Positions 1 to 4,824 of a stretch of 5,399 nucleotides of DNA are shown here, in pieces (the first letter of the stretch is position 1; the number at the start of each line of letters is the position of its first letter). This DNA is from an uncultured Eubacteriales bacterium. GTDB lineage: Bacteria > Bacillota > Clostridia > Oscillospirales > Acutalibacteraceae. A program made the position numbers and the translations under genes. The DNA lies in NCBI GenBank assembly GCA_934476025.1, contig CAKSNI010000088.1, positions 1 through 5,399 on the forward strand. The letters are read 5' to 3'. Below the pieces are notes generated by a model that saw only the letters and a list, made by a program, of their open reading frames with translations, searched no databases and was not told the origin of the DNA.

Positions 1-15
1 CTTTTTTGGCGAAAT

Positions 16-53
16 TTTGAACACATATGTTGACATTTGAACGCTTATGTGTT
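16..53. repeat. Operator-like repeats overlapping the lipoprotein promoter
   Basis: Two 15-base direct repeats of the form TTTGAACRCWTATGT occupy 16-30 and 36-50. They differ at only two positions and are 20 bases apart, about two helical turns. In addition AACACATA (20-27) is a perfect inverted repeat of TATGTGTT (46-53). Together they cover the -35 box and the spacer. This placement suits a repressor or activator site, but the binding protein cannot be named from the sequence. Confidence 0.6.
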
Positions 54-58
54 ACAAT
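30..58 (+). promoter_or_regulatory. Sigma-A promoter of the lipoprotein gene
   Basis: A perfect -35 box TTGACA (30-35) lies 17 bases upstream of the -10 box TACAAT (53-58, 5 of 6 consensus). A TG dinucleotide (50-51) one base upstream of the -10 gives an extended -10. Transcription should start near 65, leaving a leader of about 57 bases before the ATG at 122. The promoter is unusually close to consensus, so it should be strong unless repressed. It overlaps the repeats described separately. Confidence 0.85.
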
Positions 59-71
59 AATCCCAGATTTC

Positions 72-91
72 CCGTTTTCGGGTGAAAACGG
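72..91 (+). other. Hairpin in the lipoprotein mRNA leader
   Basis: CCGTTTTC (72-79) pairs perfectly with GAAAACGG (84-91) around a GGGT tetraloop. The 8-bp stem would begin about 7 bases after the predicted transcription start. There is no T-run after it, so it is not a terminator. A stem this close to the 5' end could protect the mRNA from decay (inference). Confidence 0.5.
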
Positions 92-121
92 AGATCAAAT
101 TCACAAAAAGAGGGTCATTTT

Positions 122-562
122 ATGAAAAAAGCAATGCTCATTCTGCTCTGTGTACTCAGCCTGCTCGGTGCTGCCGGCTGTGGGGGAAACAACCCAAAAG
201 CGCCCGCTGATGCTTCGTCATCCGCCGCGCCGGCTGCCGCTTCCTCCTCGGTTCAAAACGATTCTTTCCCTGCAGGCAACACCCAAAATACCGCCAACCA
301 AAATGATGGCGACTGGAAGGCCTTTTTAAAAGAATACGATTCTTTTGCCGACCGCCTGATTGCTCTGCAACAAAAAACGCAGGAAAATCCCGACCCGTCG
401 GTTTTGAATGAATACTCCGCTTTGCTTTCGGAAATCAGCCGTTGGAGCGAACGCTACGACAAAATCTTTCAGGAACTGGCCGCTTCTCCGAATGATTTGG
501 CCGAATTTTCGGCAGAAGTTTCCCGGATCCTCAAAAAGTTAGAGGCTATCAATCCGCAGTAA
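122..562 (+). CDS. Secreted lipoprotein with an alpha-helical C-terminal domain
   Basis: A 146-residue predicted membrane-anchored lipoprotein. Residues 1-20 are a classic type II signal peptide: MKK, a hydrophobic core, then AAGC with the lipid-accepting cysteine at 20. Residues 21-62 are a low-complexity linker rich in Ser, Ala, Asn and Pro, typical of a tether that holds a domain away from the membrane. Residues 64-144 are charged and strongly helical, starting DWKAFLKEYDSFADRL, with W65, Y72, Y98, W108 and Y112 as likely core aromatics. The pattern resembles small helical domains common in clostridial lipoproteins (possibly the DUF6591-type family, from memory only). The ATG is set by AGAGGG at 109-114, 7 bases upstream. 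The gene has its own promoter and terminator, so it is monocistronic. The precise function is unknown. Confidence 0.88.
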   Translation: MKKAMLILLCVLSLLGAAGCGGNNPKAPADASSSAAPAAASSSVQNDSFPAGNTQNTANQNDGDWKAFLKEYDSFADRLIALQQKTQENPDPSVLNEYSALLSEISRWSERYDKIFQELAASPNDLAEFSAEVSRILKKLEAINPQ

Positions 563-619
563 TCTTTGCCCGCACCGCCATGCTGTCGGGGAAAAAGCCA
601 TTACGGCAAAAAACAGCTT

Positions 620-676
620 AAAAAGCGGAGAACCGCCGCCCGGAAAATGGTTTCCGGGCGGCGGGGCTTTTTATTC
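620..676. terminator. Strong intrinsic terminator, probably bidirectional
   Basis: A perfect 14-bp stem, CCGCCGCCCGGAAA (633-646) with TTTCCGGGCGGCGG (651-664), closes on an ATGG loop. Outside it, AAAAAGC (620-626) can pair with GCTTTTT (666-672), which doubles as the T-tract on the plus strand. Read on the minus strand, the same hairpin is followed by CTTTTT and then a second T-run. It therefore ends the lipoprotein transcript and could also stop the convergent kinase transcript. Confidence 0.9.
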
Positions 677-870
677 TTGCCGTTTTTTTAAGGCGAACCC
701 GACAGACCGAAAATTGCTTCGGACTTTTGTCGGCGCAGTGCCCTTTCCGATTCTCATCGGCCGAAAGTTTCTTCTCGTTTCGGCCGGATAATACTTTTCC
801 ACATCAATTCTTCACTTTTTTCAATATCCCCGGTTGCCACGGGGTTTTGAAGGCTTTTGGTCTGCCGGAA
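677..870. other. Non-coding convergent gap with several dyads
   Basis: No credible gene is visible in these 194 bases. They contain four inverted repeats. CCGACA (699-704) pairs with TGTCGG (728-733), enclosing CCGAA (707-711) with TTCGG (718-722). CCGAT (747-751) pairs with ATCGG (756-760). CGGCCGAAA (758-766) pairs with TTTCGGCCG (778-786), sharing bases with the previous stem. CCCCG (828-832) pairs with CGGGG (840-844). None is followed by a proper T-tract in the minus direction, so they do not look like the kinase terminator. They would form a structured 3' UTR if transcription runs on to the hairpin at 633-664. Confidence 0.5.
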
Positions 871-1938
871 TCACAGCAACAACTGTTCCATTTCCTCCGC
901 CAGACGCATTTGGGTGTGACAGCGTACCAGATTGTGGGTTTCATAAGCGGTTTTGAAATACCCGTCGCCCAGCAGAAAATCTGTCAAAAAGCGCATTCCG
1001 CATTCCAGCGTCATCATCACCGCCCCCACCGGAAGCAAACGGATTTCCTCCGGCAGCAGATCTCCGGCGCAGCCCGTCAGAAAGCCCTGCTGATAGGTAT
1101 CGTAAAGGGAACGGTCAAAATGTACCCGGGAAAGATCCGGCTCATCCTCGGCGGCCGTAGAGGCGCCGAAACGGATGGAATCGCCGAAATCATGCACCGA
1201 AAAGCCGGGCATTACGGTATCCAGATCGATCACGCACAGCGGCAGCCGGGTCTTTTCGTCCAGCATCACATTGTTCAGTTTGGTATCGTTGTGGGTCACA
1301 CGAAGCGGCAATTCACCGGCCTGATGCCGACGCTGCAGCAGCGAATAAAATTCCCGGCGCCGGGAAAAAAATTCCCATTCTTTTGAGGCCTGCGAAGCCC
1401 GGCCGACCGGATCTTTTTCAAAGGCCTTTTGCAAATCCCGCCACCGTTTTTCGGTATTGTGAAAATCGGGAATGGTTTCGTACAGGGTTTCCACCGGAAA
1501 ATCCGAAAGCAGGTGCTGGAAGTTTCCAAAGGCCACCGCACTGTTGTAAAAATCCGCCCGACTTTCCGGCAAATCCAAACAAACGGCCCCGTGAATAAAA
1601 TCATACAGGCGGAAAAGATTTCCCTGTTCATCGGCATAGTATTCCTTCCCCTGACGGGTGGAATTCAAATGCAGCACCAACCGGGAAATATCCCGCTGGG
1701 TCGACGAAAGTTTTTCGGCCAAAAACCGGGTAACGGCACTCACATTGGCAATCACCTGTTCCGGGTGACGGAACACATGGGAATTGACCCGCTGCAAAAT
1801 GTAATTTTCCGGGGTATCCCCGATTTCGGCATCAATCAGATAGGTGTCGTTGATATGGCCGTTTCCGAACGGCCGGGCGCCGATAAAACGGGCCGGCAGG
1901 TCAAACGCCTCAAAAACCCGACGGATTTCTTCCGACAC
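871..1938 (-). CDS. APH/choline-kinase-fold sugar kinase, NahK-like
   Basis: A 355-residue cytoplasmic phosphotransferase, close in length and motif layout to N-acetylhexosamine 1-kinase (NahK/LnpB, about 360 residues), which phosphorylates GlcNAc or GalNAc at C1 using ATP. Visible motifs are the nucleotide-binding stretch FGNGHINDTY (24-33), YILQRVN (46-52), the catalytic loop THNDTKLNNVM (215-225) with D218 as catalytic base and N223 as metal ligand, the metal-binding IDLDTVMPG (237-245), and HDFGDSIRFGA (249-259). The start is GTG: GGGAGG (1947-1952) sits 8 bases upstream, and an in-frame TGA lies six codons upstream with no ATG between. It is divergent from an AraC regulator, which fits an inducible sugar utilisation role. 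No phosphorylase, epimerase or transporter gene is adjacent, so substrate is inferred. Databases often label such proteins 'aminoglycoside phosphotransferase'; drug resistance is not suggested here. Confidence 0.9.
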   Translation of the reverse strand: MSEEIRRVFEAFDLPARFIGARPFGNGHINDTYLIDAEIGDTPENYILQRVNSHVFRHPEQVIANVSAVTRFLAEKLSSTQRDISRLVLHLNSTRQGKEYYADEQGNLFRLYDFIHGAVCLDLPESRADFYNSAVAFGNFQHLLSDFPVETLYETIPDFHNTEKRWRDLQKAFEKDPVGRASQASKEWEFFSRRREFYSLLQRRHQAGELPLRVTHNDTKLNNVMLDEKTRLPLCVIDLDTVMPGFSVHDFGDSIRFGASTAAEDEPDLSRVHFDRSLYDTYQQGFLTGCAGDLLPEEIRLLPVGAVMMTLECGMRFLTDFLLGDGYFKTAYETHNLVRCHTQMRLAEEMEQLLL

Positions 1939-1946
1939 GGCTGTTT

Positions 1947-1952
1947 CCTCCC
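1947..1952 (-). promoter_or_regulatory. Ribosome binding site that fixes the kinase GTG start
   Basis: On the minus strand GGGAGG is followed by 8 bases (AAACAGCC) and then GTG. The nearby ATG at 1952-1954 is out of frame and overlaps this site. The in-frame TGA just upstream excludes a longer protein. Confidence 0.85.
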
Positions 1953-1998
1953 ATCAAATATCCGACGCTGACTTCAGCCCGGATTTTCTTTTTTCTTC

Positions 1999-2027
1999 TT
2001 GCAATATAACACAACAGATCGTATAAT
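1999..2027 (+). promoter_or_regulatory. Promoter of the AraC-family regulator gene
   Basis: TTGCAA (1999-2004, 4 of 6 consensus) and a perfect TATAAT (2022-2027) are 17 bases apart. The start of transcription would be near 2034, giving a leader of about 46 bases. Confidence 0.7.
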
Positions 2028-2031
2028 AAAA
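2003..2031 (-). promoter_or_regulatory. Weak candidate promoter for the kinase gene
   Basis: On the minus strand an extended -10, TGTTATATT (2003-2011), has TTTTAT (2026-2031) at the -35 distance. The -35 match is poor, which would suit a promoter that needs an activator. Its -10 overlaps the -35 of the opposing regulator promoter, and vice versa. Confidence 0.35.
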
Positions 2032-2079
2032 TAAAATATCCGACATTTTTTCTATAAAATCAGACAATTGAGGTGTCCC

Positions 2080-2892
2080 ATGATTCCCTTTAAAATTCTT
2101 CCGATTGCACCGTCCATTTCCGTTACCGGTGTGGTGACAGCCTTTGATGTCATCCGCCCGACGGGGTTTGATTTTTCCGGAGAAATGCACGACTTTTGGG
2201 AAATTGTTTTTCTGGAAAGCGGCCGGGTGGAAGCCACGGCCGACGGAACCGTCATCCGTATGATCCCGGGGCAGCTGCTTTTTCACCGACCGATGGAATT
2301 TCACCGCATTCGCTGCTTAAACGAAAAACCGGCCCACCTGTTAATTCTCAGTTTTACCGCTTCCGGGGAAGAAATGGCCTTTTTTCAGCGCAAACTTTTT
2401 TCCCTCGGGGAGGAACAGCGCCGCCTCCTGTTTCGCTGTGTCCATCAGTTTGCCGAATTCCTGGCCGACCCAAAAAACGCCCGCACGGCGATGAATCAGG
2501 GTCGTCTGCTTTTGGAACTGCTGCTTTGTGAGCTTACCGAAAGCCGCCAGATCCGCCCGGTCAATCCCGATCCATCGGCGGCACGCTACCGGGAAATCGT
2601 CGGGGTGCTGGAATCCTCCTGCGACCAGTCGCTGACCCTGTGTGAAATCGCCCGCCGCTGCCGAATCAGCGAAAGCACCTTAAAACAAACCTTCCACCGC
2701 TACTGCGACCGGGGAGTCATGCAATATTTTACCGAACTGAAAATCCGAAAGGCCTGTTCCCTGCTGCAGCAGGGCAAAAGCATTCCCGAAATCTGCGACC
2801 TTCTCGGTTTTGAAAACCCAACCTATTTTTACCGGGTCTTTAAACAAAAAATCGGCCTGACTCCCCGTCAGTACCGACTGAAAAACCGATAG
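2080..2892 (+). CDS. AraC-family transcriptional regulator
   Basis: A 270-residue DNA-binding regulator of the common AraC/XylS design. The N-terminal half (about 10-95) is a cupin-like ligand domain with the clostridial pattern MHDFWEIVFLESG (36-48), then IPGQLLFHRPMEFH (62-75). The C-terminal 100 residues hold two helix-turn-helix units: one around 186-207 (LCEIARRCRISESTLKQTF), the other around 235-258, with the family signature GFENPTYFYRVFKQKIGLTPRQYR split across 243-266. The start is ATG at 2080 because GAGG (2070-2073) sits 6 bases upstream; an upstream in-frame TTG at 2068 overlaps that site and has no site of its own. It is divergent from the sugar kinase with overlapping promoters, so the kinase is its most likely target and a sugar or sugar phosphate its likely effector. 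Neither is proven by sequence. Confidence 0.93.
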   Translation: MIPFKILPIAPSISVTGVVTAFDVIRPTGFDFSGEMHDFWEIVFLESGRVEATADGTVIRMIPGQLLFHRPMEFHRIRCLNEKPAHLLILSFTASGEEMAFFQRKLFSLGEEQRRLLFRCVHQFAEFLADPKNARTAMNQGRLLLELLLCELTESRQIRPVNPDPSAARYREIVGVLESSCDQSLTLCEIARRCRISESTLKQTFHRYCDRGVMQYFTELKIRKACSLLQQGKSIPEICDLLGFENPTYFYRVFKQKIGLTPRQYRLKNR

Positions 2893-2923
2893 CTTTCGTT
2901 TTGCCTTTTTCGGTTTCTTCCTC

Positions 2924-2952
2924 TTTACAAATACTCAAAAGGCTGGTATACT
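2924..2952 (+). promoter_or_regulatory. Strong promoter of the alr-mscL unit
   Basis: TTTACA (2924-2929, 5 of 6) and TATACT (2947-2952, 5 of 6) are separated by exactly 17 bases, with a TG (2944-2945) forming an extended -10. Transcription should start near 2959, leaving a leader of about 118 bases before the alr ATG. Confidence 0.85.
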
Positions 2953-2956
2953 AAGT

Positions 2957-2988
2957 AACGGAACGCCCGAAAACAGGCTCCGTTTTTT
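2957..2988 (+). terminator. Terminator-like hairpin at the alr transcription start
   Basis: AACGGA (2957-2962) pairs with TCCGTT (2979-2984). After a two-base bulge, GCC (2965-2967) pairs with GGC (2976-2978) over an 8-base loop. Six T residues follow at 2983-2988. It is the only plausible intrinsic terminator for the upstream AraC gene. Because the alr promoter lies directly upstream, the same sequence would form the very 5' end of the alr mRNA, too early to stop that transcript. Confidence 0.5.
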
Positions 2989-3000
2989 ACGAAAGAACCA

Positions 3001-3073
3001 TTTGCGGATTCCCCCCTTGCGCGCAAAAGCGAACCGAACGGGGGCTTTCAAAATCACAGAAAGAATCGGTGAG
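3001..3073 (+). promoter_or_regulatory. Structured mRNA leader of alr
   Basis: Three helices nest without gaps. GATTC (3007-3011) pairs with GAATC (3063-3067). Inside it CCCCC (3012-3016) pairs with GGGGG (3040-3044), and CTTTC (3045-3049) with GAAAG (3059-3063). The ribosome binding site GGTGAG (3068-3073) follows the outer helix immediately. An alternative stem TTTGCG (3001-3006) with CGCAAA (3022-3027) puts the C-run in its loop, which would make a pseudoknot with the G-run. This could control translation; it matches no riboswitch class I can name. Confidence 0.35.
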
Positions 3074-3076
3074 AAT

Positions 3077-4204
3077 ATGAATTTTCTGAAAAGAGCGTGG
3101 GCGGAAATCGATATTCCGGCGCTGCTGCATAATGTCCGCGTCATTGAGGCGCTTTGCCCGGATGCCGATCTGATGGCCGTCATCAAAGCCGATGCCTACG
3201 GGCATGGGGTGGAACATATTGTTCCGGCACTGACTTCGGCCGGGCTGAAAAATTTTGCGGTTTCCAACCTGGAAGAGGCACTGCAGCTGCGGGATCTCGG
3301 TGTTTCGGGGCAAATTCTGATTTTAGGCTATACGCCGCCGCAGCTGGCCCGTTTTTTAAGTGAAAACGATATCACCCAAGCGGTGTACTCCCTGGACTTT
3401 GCCCGGGCCCTTTCGGATTTTGCCGAAAAAGACAACTGCCGGGTCAAAATCCATTTAAAAATAGACACCGGCATGGGGCGCATCGGGTTTGACTGCCGCA
3501 GTGATGCGCTGCCCGGTTTTGACGAAGCCATTCAGGCACTGCACTGTCCGGGGCTGCTTTTTGACGGTGTTTTCACCCACTTTGCCGCGGCTGACCGGGC
3601 CGGCGACCCGGACGCCAGCTTTACCGAGGCCCAGTACCGCCGCTTCTGCGCCGCCATTCGCGCCATGGAACAGGCCGGTTTTTCCCCCAGGGTTCGCCAT
3701 TGCTGCAATTCGGCCGGGCTGCTGCTGCATCCGGATAAGCACCTGGATCTATGCCGTCCCGGAATCATTTTGTACGGTCTTTCCCCCGATCGGGATCTGC
3801 CGCTGCAGGCCGATTTCATCCCGGTGATGACCTTTAAAAGCGTTGTTTCCCTGGTCAAGGAGATCAACACCGGCGAATCGGTCAGTTACGGCCGGACTTT
3901 TACGGCCGATAAGCCTATGAGGATTGCCACGGTTTCGGTGGGTTATGCCGACGGATACCCGAGAATTCTTTCCAACCGCGGTGAAGTGCTCATCGGCGGC
4001 CGGCGGGCAAAAATTGTCGGAAAGGTCTGTATGGATCAGCTGTGCGTGGATGTCAGCGATATTCAAAATGTAAAAATCGGCGACGAAGTGGTTCTGTTCG
4101 GAAAGGATCTGTCGGTGGACGAACTGGCCGAACTGGCCGGCACCATCAATTACGAAATCGTCTGTGGCCTTTCCAAACGGGTTCCGCGGATTATTAAACG
4201 GTGA
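3077..4204 (+). CDS. alr: Alanine racemase (PLP-dependent)
   Basis: A 375-residue cytoplasmic enzyme that interconverts L- and D-alanine, supplying D-Ala for peptidoglycan. The N-terminal TIM barrel carries the PLP-binding lysine K37 in AVIKADAYGHG (34-44), HLKIDTGMGRIGF (126-138) whose K128 matches the carbamylated lysine of the Geobacillus enzyme, THFAAAD (167-173), and CRPGIILYG (226-234) with the R227 that contacts the PLP ring. The C-terminal beta domain supplies the second catalytic residue Y271 in SVSYGRTF (268-275), then VGYADGYPR (288-296), KVCMDQ (316-321), and the substrate-entry NYEIVCGLSKRVPR (358-371). Length is normal and no key residue is missing. The ATG at 3077 is chosen because the protein then begins right at the family N-terminus and GGTGAG lies just upstream; a TTG at 3002 would add 25 atypical residues. 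It has its own promoter, and mscL follows without a gap. Confidence 0.97.
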   Translation: MNFLKRAWAEIDIPALLHNVRVIEALCPDADLMAVIKADAYGHGVEHIVPALTSAGLKNFAVSNLEEALQLRDLGVSGQILILGYTPPQLARFLSENDITQAVYSLDFARALSDFAEKDNCRVKIHLKIDTGMGRIGFDCRSDALPGFDEAIQALHCPGLLFDGVFTHFAAADRAGDPDASFTEAQYRRFCAAIRAMEQAGFSPRVRHCCNSAGLLLHPDKHLDLCRPGIILYGLSPDRDLPLQADFIPVMTFKSVVSLVKEINTGESVSYGRTFTADKPMRIATVSVGYADGYPRILSNRGEVLIGGRRAKIVGKVCMDQLCVDVSDIQNVKIGDEVVLFGKDLSVDELAELAGTINYEIVCGLSKRVPRIIKR

Positions 4205-4221
4205 AAGGACCGAAAATTCCC

Positions 4222-4752
4222 ATGAAAAAATTACTCAAAGAATTCCGTGATTTTATCGCCAAAGGCAATGTCATGGATCTGGCTGTCGGTGTGATCATCG
4301 GTGCCGCCTTCAAAGACATTGTGACCAGCCTGACCGACAACCTGATTTCTCCGATTCTCGGCCTGTTCGGCAAGGTGGATTTAAGCGATTATCAGCTGGT
4401 TCTCAAACAATCCACCGTCATCGGCCCCGACGGAACTCCCACGGTTCAAACGGTTGCCCTTCGCTACGGAGCTTTTTTGACCGCCGTGATCAACTTCATC
4501 ATCATGGCGTTTATCATTTTCCTGATCGTCAAAGCCATCAAGAGTCTGGAAAATATGGCCGAAAAACGGCTGCAGAAACTCGCCGGTGAAAAAGAGGCCG
4601 CTCCCACCGAAAAAACCTGTCCCTACTGCCAAAGCAAAATCAGCATCCTGGCCACCCGCTGTCCCTTCTGCACTTCGCTGTTGGAGGAAACGGCCGAAAC
4701 CGATTCAAACGAGTCCGAACCGGCTTTGGAAGAAAGCGAACTCCAAGCGTAA
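4222..4752 (+). CDS. mscL: Large-conductance mechanosensitive channel with C-terminal zinc ribbon
   Basis: A 176-residue inner-membrane channel that opens under membrane tension to release solutes during hypo-osmotic shock. The N-terminal amphipathic helix KKLLKEFRDF leads into the hallmark GNVMDLAVGVIIGAAF (15-30) of the pore-lining TM1 (about 15-45). An external loop (about 46-82) and TM2 (about 83-108) follow. The usual cytoplasmic helix bundle is replaced or extended by a charged helix (109-126) and a four-cysteine zinc ribbon with CPYC (133-136) and CPFC (147-150), then an acidic tail rich in Glu. E. coli MscL has 136 residues. ATG at 4222 fits the family N-terminus and has AAAGGA 12 bases upstream; the GTG at 4201 would add seven residues and overlap the alr stop by four bases. 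No separate promoter is seen, so it is likely co-transcribed with alr. Confidence 0.95.
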   Translation: MKKLLKEFRDFIAKGNVMDLAVGVIIGAAFKDIVTSLTDNLISPILGLFGKVDLSDYQLVLKQSTVIGPDGTPTVQTVALRYGAFLTAVINFIIMAFIIFLIVKAIKSLENMAEKRLQKLAGEKEAAPTEKTCPYCQSKISILATRCPFCTSLLEETAETDSNESEPALEESELQA

Positions 4753-4783
4753 TCCGAAGCCTGTTTTTATGATGCAGAAACCG

Positions 4784-4824
4784 CGCCCGACTCCCTTTTA
4801 AAAGGGAATCGGGCGTTCTTTTTT
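4784..4824 (+). terminator. Intrinsic terminator after mscL
   Basis: CGCCCGA (4784-4790) pairs with TCGGGCG (4809-4815). After one C-A mismatch the stem continues through TCCCTTT/AAAGGGA to a tight loop at about 4798-4801. TTCTTTTTT follows. The T-tract touches the enolase stop codon at 4824. On the minus strand the hairpin is followed only by GGTTTCTG, so it would be a weak terminator for enolase. Confidence 0.9.

Larger units (their letters stand above)
1956..2044. repeat. Two identical 11-base repeats flanking the divergent promoters
   Basis: AAATATCCGAC occurs at 1956-1966 and again, in the same orientation, at 2034-2044, 78 bases apart. One copy lies at the predicted start of the regulator transcript, the other just upstream of the kinase ribosome binding site. 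I noticed no third copy in the window. AraC-family proteins commonly bind direct repeats, so these are candidate half-sites for the neighbouring regulator (inference). Confidence 0.55.

Noticed and set aside
671..757. A 28-codon minus-strand frame starting MRIGKGTAPTKV downstream of the kinase
   Set aside because: There is no ribosome binding site before its ATG, it runs through the inverted repeats and into the terminator T-run, and nothing is recognisable in it.
828..848. CCCCG/CGGGG hairpin followed by TTTT as a plus-strand terminator
   Set aside because: The stem is only 5 bp with four T residues, and no plus-strand gene precedes it after the strong terminator at 633-676.
727..1386. A 219-codon plus-strand open frame
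   Set aside because: It lies almost wholly antisense to the well-supported kinase, has no ribosome binding site, and its translation resembles no protein family.
2068..2079. TTG start giving a four-residue longer regulator
   Set aside because: The TTG overlaps the GAGG ribosome binding site used by the ATG at 2080 and has no site of its own.
1954..2304. A 116-codon minus-strand frame across the divergent gap
   Set aside because: It is antisense to the start of the AraC regulator and covers both promoters; low-quality composition and no start signal.
3017..3026. Palindrome TTGCGCGCAA as a protein-binding operator
   Set aside because: A single 10-base palindrome inside a leader that is better explained as RNA structure; no second copy was seen.
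3002..3076. TTG start giving a 25-residue N-terminal extension of alanine racemase
   Set aside because: The extension is basic and unlike the family, lies in the structured leader, and the ATG at 3077 matches the usual N-terminus.
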